Source: Pseudevernia furfuracea
Taxonomy: Eukaryota; Ascomycota; Lecanoromycetes; Lecanorales; Parmeliaceae
Length of the DNA: 64,000 nucleotides
Assembly (NCBI GenBank): GCA_022315425.1
Contig: JAIUPT010000017.1
Location: forward strand, 310,001-374,000
Direction of reading: 5' to 3'
Both the position numbers and the translations under genes were made by a program. Of this stretch, positions 12,604-25,583 are shown piece after piece; the stretch's first letter is position 1; every line of letters begins with the position of its first letter. A model generated the notes under the pieces. The model had not been told where the DNA came from. It worked only from the letters and a program-made list of their open reading frames with translations, and did not search any database.

Positions 12604-12871
12604 TGTTAGACTAACTTATATAATATAGATATTTATAAGATAAATTAGAATTGTATAGCAATGTGAACTTAGCGAAGATATATATATTGCGTATAGTATA
12701 TCTAATAGTAAGACTAATTCTTAAGAAAGAAAAATAAAAAACTTCGAGATATGATTCTCTTAAGCTTCTCACGTCAAGAATTCGCTTGATATACGTATAT
12801 CAAGCGATTCGATTACGCTCGATAACTCTCGAACTTATACGATAACTATTTTCGTAGATTCGCTGTTAATA
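12604..12871 (-). repeat. GypC 3' LTR (268 bp)
   Basis: It begins TGTTAGACTAAC and ends with GTTAATA, the mutated form of GCTAACA. It aligns along its length to 38526-38792, including a 'ttgatatacgtatatcaag' inverted repeat near position 12,788 that is shared by both LTRs. Confidence 0.85.
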
Positions 12872-15752
12872 TGATCTTCTTTCTTTAAAGATTCGTTTTT
12901 AAATTCATTATTCTAAATAGACTTATTAAAACTCTTTAAATCTTAAAGAAAATATAAGAAAAAGAGTTCTTTTAGATTAGTTTCGCGTTAATATTATAAA
13001 TCTTAATTTAAAATGCGTAGACTATTATATCTTTACGTCTTATATATAAAAATAAAAATATTCGTATAATCGTAAATAACGTGAAGTTTATTGACGTTGT
13101 TAATATTTCTTATTATTTAAGTCGTGAGTCGCGCTATCGCGTCGTCGTTATTATAAATACGCGACGTAAATAATTGCTATGCGCTAGTCGTAAGTTATAT
13201 ATAAATTTATTTTTTTAAACTTTTGCTTTTAGTAAAATATACTTCTCTTTGTTCTTCGCTTTTTATACGTAATATAATAATTTTACTTTATACTCTTACA
13301 CTTAATATTAATATATTATTTATTATTATAACAACTTTTATTGTTTTCGTGATTCTTATATTATTAGTCGTAAGTCTAAACTTCTCGATTTTCGTATACG
13401 TTATTAATACGCTTTTAACTCGCTCTCGCGACGCTCGTCGTACGATTTATTTATATAATTAAGCGACTCTTAAAGAATTCTTATTATCGTTATACGCGTC
13501 GTGCTTAAAAGTACGACGTAAAGTTATATAATAACAAATTTGATAGCGAGAGCAATAATTTGACACGATATAATAATTATATAAAAGAGAAAGTTAACTG
13601 CGTAACTATATATATTTTTATTCGAAACGCATTAATAGCGTAAACAAAATATGAGTTAATTAAAGTATTAATAGATTTCGATAATTGTCGTCGTTCGTAC
13701 GTTCGCGAATAATATATTTCGTCTTCGCGTCAGATACGCTCGTTTGATATAACGTCGTTAAGATTTATATTACTATAATTATATTAGTCGTGCGACGTTA
13801 ATGCGTTAAGTTAAGCGATTCGATAAGTTATTCTCGACGTATTAACGAGTATAAAATCGTTTAAATAAGTATAAGAAACTTAATATATTAACGACGATTT
13901 TAAATTAGACTAAAACCCTTCGCAATTTGTCGAAGACCCTTCGAGATATATATAATATTATGCGTTTTTCGATATGTGTCTCGAGTTCGTTAATATCACG
14001 CTTCGATTATATTAACGTTATTTTTAAACGAGTCTTTCGTCGCTTAATTTGATCTTTTTCTCTTCTTTATTAAACTTCTCTTCGTCGTTTCTTAGTAATA
14101 ATAATAACGAAAACGATAATAATCGTAACGACAACGAAGATAACGACGATTATAATAATAATAAGAACAATTAAGATAATAATAATAATAACGAAGAGAA
14201 CGAGACTCTCGTCGACGAGATCGACGTCTTCGAGTCGTTTTTTGTTAACGAGATTCTCGTTTTTTCGACGTCTCTCGTCGCTTCTTTTATCGAATTCGTA
14301 GCGATTAGAATTAAAGAGTTAAAGAAATTAAATACGAATATTATTATTTAAAGAGTTGATGCGAACGACGAGAAGAAGAATAAGAATAAGAATAATAACG
14401 AGAGAGATTAAAAGAATAAAAACGAGATAATATAAGAAACGAAGTAATCTAATCTTACGTCGATATCTTTGATACGTCTAATCTTCGAATTAGATATAAC
14501 AGATATATTCTACGCTACTTATAAATTATGTTTTTTCGATTCTCTTTAATCTTTAAACATCTTTTTTTATTACGATATCTTCGAGCAATTTTAAAATCGT
14601 TATTCTTCGAGATATTATCATTTATACGTCTATCGTGCTCTTCGTCTTCGCTTTTTTAACTTTTTAAAAGCGTTTTATAACTTTCTTTAATATTTATTAA
14701 TTATATTTATAAAAATATTTAATTTAATAAATAAGATATTTTATCTTATCTTTACGCTTTAGCTTATTTAAGATCTTTTCGATCTTTTATTCTTTTTTAT
14801 TATTTATTAATTTCGCTATTATATATGTTAATATCGTATTATTATTTTTATAATAATAGAGTTTTAATAATAATATATAAAAAACGTTATATATTTAATA
14901 AATTAACGAAAGCGCTAATCGATAAGCTTACTTATCTACGACATTTCGAATAATAAATAAATCAATTATATTATTCGAAAGCTTCTTATTTGATCGTTTT
15001 TGCTTAAGATTCTTAATTAATAATATTATTAATTCTTCTTTCTAAAAGAATTATACTTAATACTTTTTATTATACGTCTTCGCTTACGATTCGAATACTT
15101 TTTATTAACGTTTCGTTAATTCTTCTCGTAACGCATAAATTTCTTTATATGTTTTTTCGTTATTAATATCTTCTCTTAAAAAGAATCGTTCTCGATTCTC
15201 AATTTAAAGTCGAATTATAATCGTATATTATATAAAATAAACTACAATTTAACGTCTTATATTAATTTTATTAATAGATATATTCGATTATAAATAAGAG
15301 ATTTACTTAGTTATTTTATTATTCGTTACAAAAAACTCGAAGATAGTAGTTTAAGATTTGATTTTGTTATTTGATTTAATTATTAGTTTAAAAATAAAAG
15401 ATAGTGCTTAGTCTACGTTTTATCTTCATTTGATAATAGACTTACGATTAAAACGTACTCGTAAATATAGAATTACGATCGATAACTATATCTTTTAATA
15501 AGTCAAATCGAAGAAAGATTTCTTTTATGAGTAGCTATTCGAGATCGAAGACATTAATTTTCTTTATAATTAATAGATATCTTATTATTTTGATATATCT
15601 ATCGACGATTATAAGAATCGTATCGTAAACGTAGTCTCTGCGTCGACTTGAAGAAAGATTCGTAATGAAATTCATCGTGATTTTTTTTTAAGAACGACTT
15701 GATTAAGAAAGCGCACTCAGCTCGTTATATAAATAATATCGCTTTATCTTCA
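12872..15752 (-). pseudogene. GypC 3' portion: presumed integrase end and 3' region
   Basis: By position this is the pol end and 3' untranslated part of GypC. I could not read any domain here with confidence. The DNA is AT-rich with many CG dinucleotides and trinucleotide-like runs of 'aataataacg' at 14,090-14,420. The + strand ORF at 13223-13462 is hydrophobic by composition only and is not considered a gene. Confidence 0.4.
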
Positions 15753-15765
15753 CTCTCTAATAGAT
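15753..15765. repeat. TSD CTCTCTAATAGAT, copy 1 (LINE insertion)
   Basis: This 13-base word is repeated exactly at 21111-21123. The two copies bracket the LINE, which fits target-primed reverse transcription. Confidence 0.85.
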
Positions 15766-18700
15766 TGATTTGATTTTATACTCGTGTCTACTCAAGCTAC
15801 GAAGAGTAATTACGAGCTACTGCTTAGACTATATTATAAGAGAAACCTTTCTTCGACTAGTCGAAACAGAATAAAAACTCTCGCTATTCTTTCTTATCGC
15901 ATCTTCTTGTCGCATAGTCTTTTTATCACACTGCGTTTCTTAGTCTATTCGTACGAATTCGTGTGTCTTCTTGAAGTACTTGTTGCTGCTTCTATTATTG
16001 TCTATTATATAACTACTTCTTAGTCAGCGAGAACTATTTTAAAAGGTCAATCGAGATCAGTTATCGCGCTGCGACCTTTGCCCCTCGCGAGATTGTTAAC
16101 ATCTCTCTTAGATTAGCTATTTCAGTCTTCTTTAGAAGAGTTTGTCTCTCGCTTCTCAGTCTTAAACAGAATAAAAGAACGTGTCTAATATTCTATTTTC
16201 TTTAGTCACACTCGTATACGAAAGAGAGTATCTTAGAGACTTTACATATATATAAAAAGTGTGTTAAATCAATCTTCTCTATTCGTAGCTGAATTAGAGC
16301 GAAGCTCTCTGCTTTTGTTAGATCTTCATAAAGAGATCTCTTATTTAATTATAGATCTCCCCTTTGTGCGAGACTGCGTCGTTCTTCTGAGATCTTAGTC
16401 TGATACTAAGCTCATACTGCTTTTCAGACTGCTTTCTATTAATATTTAACAAGGTCTCTAGTCCTTCTTGATATTCTTTCTTCGTTAAATATTTATAGAG
16501 AGTCTCAATTTTCGAGTCGAAGCGTTCTTAGAGCTCACTCTTCTTTATCTTTTATTGAGATCTAAAGAACTACTCGTCTTTTATCTCGTTTCTCTCTTAG
16601 CTTTCTTCGAATTCTCGTATTTTCTAGCTTCGTAACGAGATAACTATCTCTAAGTGCTTGATTTCGAAGTATTACTTAATTTATCGTAATCTAAAGAGAG
16701 AAAATCTCTATCTTCGCTTCGACGACTCTCTTATTGATGACTTTATATGTCTCGACTACTCTTCGCAGACATTTATTCTATATAGTCTCTAGAGTCTTAA
16801 CGTGAGATCGCTTGTTATTTCGAAGATCTCGTAATATGTGTCACGTTGCTGCTGCGTATATTATCGCTAATCGTACGACAGAGCTATACACTTGTCTTGC
16901 TTTATTTAGTGTGACGTCTCATGTTGAGACTGCAGTTATTGATAGTGCTCTGCATTACGATTTTATCTTGATCTTAACTTCTCTAATATAAGATTCTCAA
17001 CGAAGTTTGTCGTCGATCTGCAGTTCTAACACGCGAATACTAGTCTTTGACTTTGTCGTTATAGAGTCTAGGTCGACGCTAACTCTCATATTGAACTTCT
17101 CTAAACTTCTTATCAGATAAATTAACTCGTATTTCTTTGACGCGAACGTCGCTTCATAAGTCTCTGCTCATTATAGATAGATTTCGTGTGCTTTTTTAAG
17201 AGTCTCATAGTTTGTCTCAATACTCTTTTCATATATTAATAGATAAATATCGTCAACGAATTCTTCTACTTACAGTTTCAACTTGATCTTCGCACATCTC
17301 TCAATCAAGAAAGCGTTGAAGAATAGAAAAAGAATAGACGATATCGAAGATCCCTGTGAGATCCTCGTCTCTGTAGACTCCAGTCTGCTTGTTATTCTTT
17401 CTAGAGTGAGAGAGATTTCTCTGTTAATAAGAAAGCTTCTTATTTAGTTTATAATTAGCTTCGAGATTCTCTTCTATCTAAGATTGTGAAGCAGACGATG
17501 ATAAGAGACGTTATCGAAAGTCTCTATCATATCTAGTAAGAGAAGATTAATAACTTTGTTCTTTTCACAATCTCAGACTGTGTGTACTACATCTATTATC
17601 GTTTTTAGAACTATCTTCGTAAATCTCTTTCTTCTAACTCTTATCTATCTTAACGAGAGAAGATCATTATCTTTTACGCAGTCACTAAGTCTACGCGCAA
17701 TTACTATCTTTAGTGTCTTTCTTAGTGTACTTAAGAGTGTTATTGATCTATACGACTTCGATTCGAAGTAGTTCTCCTTCTTTGACTTTCTTAACATAAT
17801 AATATTAATCTTACGAAACTTCTTAGAGTGATAGCTCACGTCTACGTATATCTAAAATAAGTGTTTAAACTTGAAGAGCAGCTTCTCTGTAATTAGTCTT
17901 AAAAAGCGATTTGATAGATCATCTATCTCTGAAGCTTTGTTTGATTTTGATCTAAAGATAGTCTTACGTATCTCTTTCTTCGTAATCTAATTATTTATTA
18001 ATAGCGAAGAAGAATAGACTGCTTCTAAAATATCGAAGATATCTATCTAAGAGAGAGAAGAAAAGAAAGTCTTTCTTAGAGTATTAACTTTTTCTTTAAA
18101 CGTAGTAATTAGACTTTTCTCTATTCTTCTTATTGACGAGAACTTCGATAAAAACTTAAAATATATGTTATCGTTTCTCGCTTAGCTGACTATATCTTAA
18201 ACTTCTTTAAATAATTACGTTATCTTATATACTTCTCTACGAAAGTGAAAAGTCTTGATCTTACTTATTATCTTATTTCTCTTTTTAAGTGTCGCTCTCT
18301 ATGCGTGCTCTGCGTGCTCGTTACGACTAACTCGATATCGAAATATCTTAGTCTTCGCTTTCTTTATTACTAGACTGCACTCTTCGTCTCAAAATAACTT
18401 ATCTTTTTTTAACGACTTAGCTCACGATACTATATTCTTTATTATCTTATCAAGTTCTCTATAGAGCAGACTAATATAGTTATCGATCTGCTTCGAATTT
18501 GTTAAGGGGTCTAGTGAGAGTGTCGCGTCTAGTGCTTAAGCTTCTTTAGCTATCTCTTCTAATTTTGTTATCTTTTAAGCACGACGTCGTTATTTCGAGA
18601 CGCTCTTCGTTGCCAGATCGAGCTTCGTGAGTATTGAAAGATGATTCGAGTTATGCTGCAGATTCGATTTTACTTAATAACGAACTATTATCTTTATTAC

Positions 18701-19700
18701 CTCTGAAGTAGTGAAGACTAGATCGATCGCACTCTTCTATTCTCGAGATCTTTACGTTATTACTCTCTTTGATAAAACTAGATTTATTCTTCTCTCTGCA
18801 GTTACTATAATTAGATCGTTTATCTCTTTATAATACGAAAATCTATTAAAGTTATTTCAGTTAGAATAATATAGATTGAAGTTCTCGAGCAAGAGATACT
18901 TTTTAGACTTCTATAAAAGTCTTAGAATCTATAATAGACTAGAGAGATTCTTTGTCGAGAATAGCGATGGGCTCGAATTATAAATATTGTGAATTAAGAG
19001 TCTCTCGATTCGATTCGCTTGCTCTCTCTGTCTGAGTCGAATTCTTAACGTACTTATATCCTTTGTCACGAACTTCACATTTTAGTTCTTCGAGTTTAGT
19101 CTCTTATTAATATAAAAGCACACTCTCGTATTCTTTCTCGAGCGATATATTAGATGAAACTAACTAGTCTTTAAGTTATACGAGAATTCTGTGTGCGAGT
19201 TGAAGCTTGATTCTTGAATCGCAAGTACGTTAGTATCTTAAATCCCTGCGTCTGTTAGCAAGATAGTTATTATTCTTAGTTCATTTCTTATGTTGTACTG
19301 CAAGATTCTCAGCGTCGCGATATTCTTTATAAATCACTGTTGTCTGACATCTCTATATCTTTTTAATCTGTGATTACTTTTACTTGCTATGCTGACTGCA
19401 TAGCGCTTATTATCTCTTTTAACGTTAAGTTATACGTTATCTCTCTAGAGACGAAGATCTCGTTAATAGAGCTTCTCTGTTAAGAAGAAGATTACGTGAT
19501 CTTTTCGAGAGCACTCGATGTTACGATTGTCTGTTATTCTAGCGCTTCAGCGATAATAAAGAATTAAAAGCGTATCGTTGATCTCTCTATTCTCTGCTTG
19601 TCTCTCTACATATTCTAACTTCTTCTCTAAGTCTTTGACGTCTCTCTCAACTCGATTATCTCTAAGACTGTCTTTCTCTTCTTCTTTGAGTCTATTAATA
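15766..19700 (-). pseudogene. LINE ORF2 relic: endonuclease, reverse transcriptase, C-terminal domain
   Basis: The clearest stretch is 17645-17839 on the minus strand: 'KSYRSITLLSTLRKTLKIVIARRLSD', the hallmark RT entry segment (family form Y-R-P-I-x-L-L-x-x-x-x-K-x-x-E). Flanking sequence in several frames keeps LINE-like spacing, with endonuclease expected at ~19.6-18.5 kb. The C-terminus corresponds to 'NLREMLTTSRGAKVAAR' readable in the less mutated copy at 23.7-23.9 kb. Stops are numerous; boundaries are approximate. Confidence 0.65.
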
Positions 19701-19799
19701 TAAATTCGTTATCTCTTTTTAGAGATGTCGAAGATAATCTCTTCCTTAGCGACTTATACAGTAGAAACTTAGTCGTTATTCTCTAACGCGTTCTCTAAG

Positions 19800-21087
19800 T
19801 TTTTTTAATTCTTACTAAATAGGTCTTCTCGTACGCTGCGTGATCTATGCCTTCGCAGTTAGCGTAGATCTTTAACGTCTTTAACGTCTTCTTCTAATAA
19901 CTGCGTGTGTTATAATCTTAACTATATTCTGCGCAGCGCGTAGAGTTTGAACACTCTCTAGTTATATATCTCTATTTTTAATAGTTATAACACTGCATAG
20001 CTGTTATTATCTGATCAAATCTTTTCACTCTCTTCATCTCACTTGTCTCGATTAGATACTTTTTAATAAGATCGTTAGTTATCTCCGCCGTCGCGACGTG
20101 CAGCATTAGAGAGAAGTATAACTTTCTCTCTCTTTCTACTATCGCGTCAACGTCGTGACATTATCGTGTCTTGACTATCTCGAGTTTTAAGTGTAGACTT
20201 CGATTCTTTATCTCTATTCTTTTCTTGATAACAGTCTAATTGTTTATATCGAATTTCGAAATTCTTATCTCATAAATTATTACTAAGAAGGGCTTTCTCA
20301 CTACTACTATCGAGTTATATATCTCTAACACTTATCTCGTATCTTTCTCGAAAATCTTTTTAATCTCTTACGTAGTCGTTTATAATAATAGATCTTCGCT
20401 TCGAAGTCTATTCATTATAACGATCTGCCCTAACGAAATATACTTTTATTTATTCTTGAAGACGACGAGAATTCTCTCGCTCTTTATCTTCTTTATTGTT
20501 ATTCTTTTCTTCTTTCTATATATAACTATCAAGATCTAACGCTTCTTTCTCGTGTTCTCGATCTCGAATAATATTAGACGTAGAACTAATCCCGTTGCTT
20601 CGTTTACTGCTGATTCGAATAAGTTTCTTTATGCTTAGCTTTTTACTAAAAATCTATTTCGCGTGAAAGTACTTTCCCAGCTATCGCAGCCCTCTCGTAA
20701 GCTCTATTTTTTACTCTTTCTCTGACGTTCTCCGTTAGCTTTTTATATGTATACTTTGACCTGGTCTATGCTCTCCTGAAGCACCTTTCAAGTTGACGCG
20801 TTTAGATCCTCGTACGACGTGTTTTCTATGGTCTCTAGGGTCGCAATAGTCGCAGTTGTCTATTTCTTCGCGTTTTTTACGTGTAGACTTGCTCTTCGTT
20901 CATTGCTATTTGTTAGTAACGACGATATTCTTTTCGTCGCGTTTTCGTGTCCCCCTTCTTCTTCGTCTTCGCGTCGGCGACGCTTCTCTCTCTTATCGAC
21001 AGCATAGTCTGCTGTTATTATCTCAGTTATCTCCTTCTTGCGTTTCTCAAACGCTTCGCTATCTATTATTTTTCGACTCATCTCGTT
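19800..21087 (-). pseudogene. LINE ORF1 relic with zinc knuckles
   Basis: It starts with Met-Asn-Glu-Met-Ser-Arg-Lys at 21,087 (minus) and is highly charged at first ('KREKRRRREDEEEGG'). Near 19.93-20.0 kb the frame gives C-Y-N-Y...R-Y-I-T-R-E-C, which is a CCHC knuckle with one Cys and the His turned into Tyr. ORF1 of LINEs encodes the RNA-binding particle protein. Frames are broken by stops. Confidence 0.6.
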
Positions 21088-21110
21088 CATCTCTCGAGCT
21101 AAGAACTTTC

Positions 21111-21123
21111 CTCTCTAATAGAT
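21111..21123. repeat. TSD CTCTCTAATAGAT, copy 2 (LINE insertion)
   Basis: Exact repeat of 15753-15765, immediately outside the LINE 5' end. Confidence 0.85.
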
Positions 21124-23670
21124 ATTATATATATTTATATATAATTTTACGTCTGTCTTAATACTATCTTAATAGTATTTTTTAATTATTAATTTTAGTG
21201 TCTTATTAATATCGAAATAACTCGTTAAAAAATTATTATAATAACGTCTTAATAGCTCTTCGCGAACGAAAGTCTCTTCGAGAACGTATAATATATTCTT
21301 ATATCTTAATGGTTTTTAATTATCTTATATTCAAGCTTCGACGTTACTCTTTCGCTTATTTTACACTTCGTCTTCTCTTCGCTATTAAATATAAGAGTCT
21401 TTTAATTAAAGTGCTTTAATAAGCTTAAAGATAAACTTGTTATTAAGATCATATATTATTTCGCTTATTATCGCAATGTGAGCTATTAAGCGTGAGACGA
21501 GCTATTTATAATTAATAGTCTTAGTAATAGAATTAAGTTACGCGATAATTATATTACGTGTACTTTAAGTAAGCATCTCGTTTGAACTCTCTACTCTCGC
21601 AGTTGAAGATTTTTTAAGTTTCGAAGAATATATAATATTAAAATAAGTTTCTTGAATTGTAACTATTATCAAGTTTATAAGTATTATCTTTTAAATAGTT
21701 ACTTCTTCTTTATTATTAATTATTAAATTATATTATATATTTACGTCTAAATTATATATTATAAAGAGAGACTTAACGTTTGAGCTACGCTTTATATATT
21801 TATAACTCTTATCTTATTTATACGCTATTTGAATAATAATAAATATAAGACTTATTGAATCTTTTATCGTTATTAATTTCTATTATAATATTAATAATAG
21901 TCGATTTAACGACTTATTTTCACTCTTATAATTAGATCGTCTCGATAACGTATCGACTAAGTTTATTTTTTTTAATCTATATATAATAAAAAAATCAAAT
22001 ATTAATAACTTTATTGTTTATTTAATCTGTCACTTATTCAAACTCGTTATTCTTATAAAGTACTTTAAATTATTATAATTTATAAGTACTTTCATAAAAT
22101 AAAAACTCTCTTTTAAATAATAACGTCACTATTTAAAGATCGTTACGATAACGAGTAGCTTTTAATTATAAATCTTATAATTTCGCTCTATAGAAATTAT
22201 TTTTCGAGAATAAAATATAATTAAGTGTTATTATTTATTATTATTTTATAACTAAGTTAAAATGTCTATTAAGTCGAAATCTAAAGTATTCGTCTTTACT
22301 CTAATAAGAAGTTTTAAATTAAAATAATATAAAAGAAATGCTTTCGTAAATACTTCGCGAAGTTATCGAAATGTCTTCTTCGTCTTAATAGATTAGTTAA
22401 AAGATTCTATCTTGATTCTCTTAATACTTTTCTTTAATAAGTTTATAAGTAATTTAACAATTTAAAAGTAGTAATAAATAAATCTTCGATAAAAATTTAT
22501 AAAGCTTAAAAAGATTTATATCTTATAAAAGAATTTAGATCTCGATTACTTTTAAATTGCTTTTATTCTACGTTTATTTATTGCGACGTTATCAATAAAT
22601 ATTATAAAGTTTAAAAATTCGACTTCGATAATAAAGAACTCACATTTCTTTAAACTTGCATATAAACTAAAACGTCTTAGTCTTTTAAACACTTGCTTGA
22701 TATAATTTAAATATTCTTCTTACGAACTCGAATAAATTAAAATGTCGTTAAGATAAATAACACAAAAATAATTAATTAGATTCGTTAACGACTTATTAAT
22801 ATAAGTCTGAAAGGTTATAGAGACGTTGATTAGATCAAATAATATTATTAAGTATTTACAGTGATTATAACGCGTACGAAACGCAGTCTTTCACTTATCG
22901 TTCTTACGAATTCGAATACGATAATATATATTCTTAAGATTCAATTTTATAAATTTCTTGACTTTATTTAAACGATTTAAAGTCTTATTAATCAAAGATA
23001 AAGAATAACGATTCTTTATTATAACTTTATTTAATTCTCGATAGTCGATATATAGTCGTAAGTCGTTATTCTTTTTTAATACGAAAAGAATAAAGAACTC
23101 TACTAAGCTCGTTAAATATTAAATTTAGTCTTTCGCTAAGATATCGTCTAGATATATTCTTAATATCGTTAACTCGATATTAAATAGATTATATAATAAA
23201 TCAAATAATGATTTCGTTATAGTCTTAATAACATAATTACGTCCTTCGTATAACGAAAGTCGATCGACTTCTTCAATCAAAAATACGTCTTCGTATTCGC
23301 GTAACTTCTCTAATAATTTTAAGATAGCGTCTGCGATCTACGATTGTAATATATTCGCTAAAACTTCGTTAATGTGATATCTTCTTATTAACGTATTAAA
23401 AATATTTATAATTATTAAAGTATACACTAACTTTTCTTTCTTTAACGCGTTAACAAAATCTTAAAATTAAAATATCTTATACGTATACGTATCGATATCA
23501 AAGCGTTAAATTCTCTTAATAATATTAATCACGATATCGTCGTCTATTAATATTAATAATCTTAATATAAAGAGTGAATTATCTTCTTTTGCGATAATAT
23601 AAAAGATATATTAATATCGCTTTATATAACTTTAATTATCTTATAACTTATAATATATAAGATAGACGAT

Positions 23671-23684
23671 ATAGTAAAAGATCG
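23671..23684. repeat. TSD ATAGTAAAAGATCG, copy 1
   Basis: This 14-base word is repeated exactly at 24128-24141, around the truncated LINE. Confidence 0.9.
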
Positions 23685-24127
23685 GCTGGAGAAAATAGAA
23701 TGCTAGACACGTTCTCCTATTCTGCTCAAGGCTGGGGAGCGAGAGACAAACTCTTCTGGAGAAGGCTGAGATAGCTAATCTGAGAGAGATGCTGACAACC
23801 TCGCGAGGGGCAAAGGTCGCAGCGCGATGACTGATCTCGATTAACCTTCTAGAACAGTTCTCGCTGGCTAAGAAGCAGCTATATGACAGACAATAATAGG
23901 AGCAACAATAAGTACTTCAAGAAGACACACGAATTCGTACGAACAGACTAGGGAACGCAGTGTGATAGGAAGACTATGCGACAAGAAGATGCGATAAGAA
24001 AGAATAGCGAGAGTTTTTACCCTGTTTCGACTAGTCGAAGAAAGATTTCTCTTGTAATACAGTCTAAGCAGTAGCCCGTAATTACTCTTCGTAGCTTGAG
24101 TAGACACGAGTATAAAATCAAATCAAA
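23685..24127 (+). mobile_element. 5'-truncated LINE copy (443 bp, 3' end only)
   Basis: It matches the last ~430 bp of the LINE at 15766-21110 in the opposite orientation, ends in the same 'aaaatcaaatcaaa' tail, and is flanked by a 14-bp TSD. It keeps CC/GG words and TGG codons lost in the long copy, so it is younger or escaped mutation through its short length. The coding frame gives 'NLREMLTTSRGAKVAAR' followed by TGA where Trp is likely. 5' truncation is the usual outcome of incomplete LINE reverse transcription. Confidence 0.88.
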
Positions 24128-24141
24128 ATAGTAAAAGATCG

Positions 24142-25360
24142 TATTATTATTTATTTATTTAACACTTAATAAAGACGCTTCGACTGATTCGAGATTATAT
24201 TCGAAAATAAAGCGTTAATTAATTATATTAACTTCGACTTCGTTGTTAAATTGTATTAAAGTCGATATTAGAATTGCTTTTCGATCTTCTATAATCACTT
24301 TCTTTAAGAAAAATATATTAAATATCGAAATGACTTCTTATTTTATTTTCGTCGTTAAGAAGTCTTCGATAAGAGTCTTTCTTTTCTCGACGAAGATAAC
24401 TCGATAATATAAATATTAATATTTTTAACGTTATCGATAGATATACGATTAACGTCGTCTGTCTTAAGTTGTCGATATTCGTTTACGTAATATCTCTTTT
24501 TATAATAATTATAATATTCGACTATCTTTAGATACTTCTTACTTTTCGACGTTTTATTTTAAAATTTATCTTTATTTGAGCGACGCGAGATATTCGCTTT
24601 TTTATTCTTATAAGATTACGTCGCTCGTTTATTATTATTAAATTTATTCTCTTTCTCGTTTTCTTTGTTTCTTTTTAATTCGTATTCGAGTTAATATTAT
24701 CTATATCTCGTCTATTATATAAAGAGCGTGCGTTAACTCTCTTATTCGTATTCTTTAGACGAATAATCTAAGTAATAAGATCGTTTCGCGTCGAGACTAT
24801 TTGTCTTATGTGAGTAATATCGTCTTAAAGTTTCGAAAGAAGTCTCGTTATTAACGTTATAACTCGTTAAGTTTCGTTCGATGACGATAACTATATCTTA
24901 AGACTAAAAAGATAAGTTTCGAATTAAGTTACTAATTAAGATAATCTTTGTCGCGTATTCATATAAACTATATTTATCTTTAGTTATCGATTAATTAAAT
25001 TCTATATTTTGTTAAGTAGAAAAGAAACGAAGTGATCTTAACTTTCTATTTTAATCGAATTCTTTTCTTATTCGTTATATTACTATTTCTTAAGATCTTT
25101 CGCTAAATATTATATATATTAAATAATTTTGTCGTAATCGTTTAAGAAATACGCTAAGATATTTTTATAAATATAACTTCGACGTCTCGTATTTAATTAT
25201 AATACTCTCGTTTCGATTTATCGTGATAATCGTTAAAATTCTTTGATTTAATACTTCGTCGTTTTATGATATATATTAATTTAATATTTAAATAACGTTT
25301 TAATTCTACTCGAACATTAAAAGAATCACAACAAACATTTGACGTATTCGATTCGATATT
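24142..25360 (-). pseudogene. gag: GypC gag region
   Basis: Positioned upstream (minus) of GypC pol and downstream of its 5' LTR. The DNA is strongly mutated with no open frame over 70 codons. A basic stretch rich in Lys/Arg/Asn codons near 24.6 kb may be the nucleocapsid part. The assignment rests on position. The region is cut at 25360 by the tandem GypA insertion. Confidence 0.45.
25356..25360. repeat. TSD ATATT, left copy (tandem GypA insertion)
   Basis: ATATT lies before the first LTR and recurs at 38157-38161 right after the third LTR. No matching duplication flanks the central LTR. Confidence 0.85.
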
Positions 25361-25566
25361 TGTCAGAATTAGTACAGAGTCAAGTCATGTAGGTGTATTG
25401 AATAAGACAACTAGATACAGAACAACTATATACTGGGAGGGAAGGCCATATATGTATGGCTGAGTGAATCTGTTAAGGCACGCTAAGTCTAAAAGGGATA
25501 GTGTGTCAATAAAGGAATGCTAACACAGGCAGGTGTCATCAAGGGATGCGGGGTACGCTCGTAACA
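25361..25566 (-). repeat. GypA LTR 1 (3' LTR of the tandem)
   Basis: It runs from TGTCAGAATTAG to GCTCGTAACA on the + strand. It is the best-matched partner of LTR 2 (about a dozen transitions). Preceded by TSD ATATT. Confidence 0.9.
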
Positions 25567-25583
25567 CTACCCCCCCCCTTCGA
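25567..25583 (-). promoter_or_regulatory. polypurine tract of GypA copy at 25.6-32.2 kb
   Basis: On the minus strand a purine run with eight consecutive G residues (aaggggggggtag) lies directly before the 3' LTR. This is the expected primer for plus-strand DNA synthesis. It is missing in the second tandem copy. Confidence 0.8.

Larger units (their letters stand above)
15766..21110 (-). mobile_element. LINE retrotransposon (Tad1-like by reading), near full length, 5.3 kb
   Basis: It is flanked by a 13-bp TSD. The 3' end on the minus strand is 'aaaatcaaatcaa', shared with the truncated copy at 23685-24127. The 5' end is only ~24 nt upstream of a Met codon for ORF1. The order on the minus strand is ORF1 (basic/acidic N-terminus, zinc knuckles), endonuclease region, RT, then a C-terminal region that matches the other LINE copy. 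Clade assignment is by general resemblance to fungal LINEs and is tentative. Confidence 0.8.
21124..24250 (-). pseudogene. pol: GypC pol relic: RT, RNase H, integrase start (interrupted by LINE fragment)
   Basis: On the minus strand near 23.2-22.9 kb the frame reads 'FFILFVLKKNNDLRLYIDY', 'RELNKVIIKNRYSLSLIN' and 'KVKKFIKLNLKNIYYRIRI', which are Ty3/gypsy RT motifs. The catalytic loop at ~22,745-22,770 reads Tyr-Leu-Asn-Asp, so one catalytic Asp is lost. RNase H follows at ~22.25-21.9 kb ('FYSRKMISIERNYKIYDKEL', 'NNLKYFIRITSLNK', 'INLVDTLSRR'). The integrase should continue to 21124 and resume at 15752 beyond the LINE. The protease lies upstream near 23.3-24.2 kb, split by the LINE fragment, with no active site readable. 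Confidence 0.7.

Noticed and set aside
13223..13462. hydrophobic 79-codon ORF
   Set aside because: Hydrophobicity follows from AT-rich composition (Ile/Leu/Phe codons) in a heavily mutated region.
15784..16023. 79-codon ORF on +, mirrored by a similar ORF at 23868-24107 on minus
   Set aside because: Both lie antisense to the LINE C-terminal coding region; similarity reflects the shared LINE DNA, not a gene.
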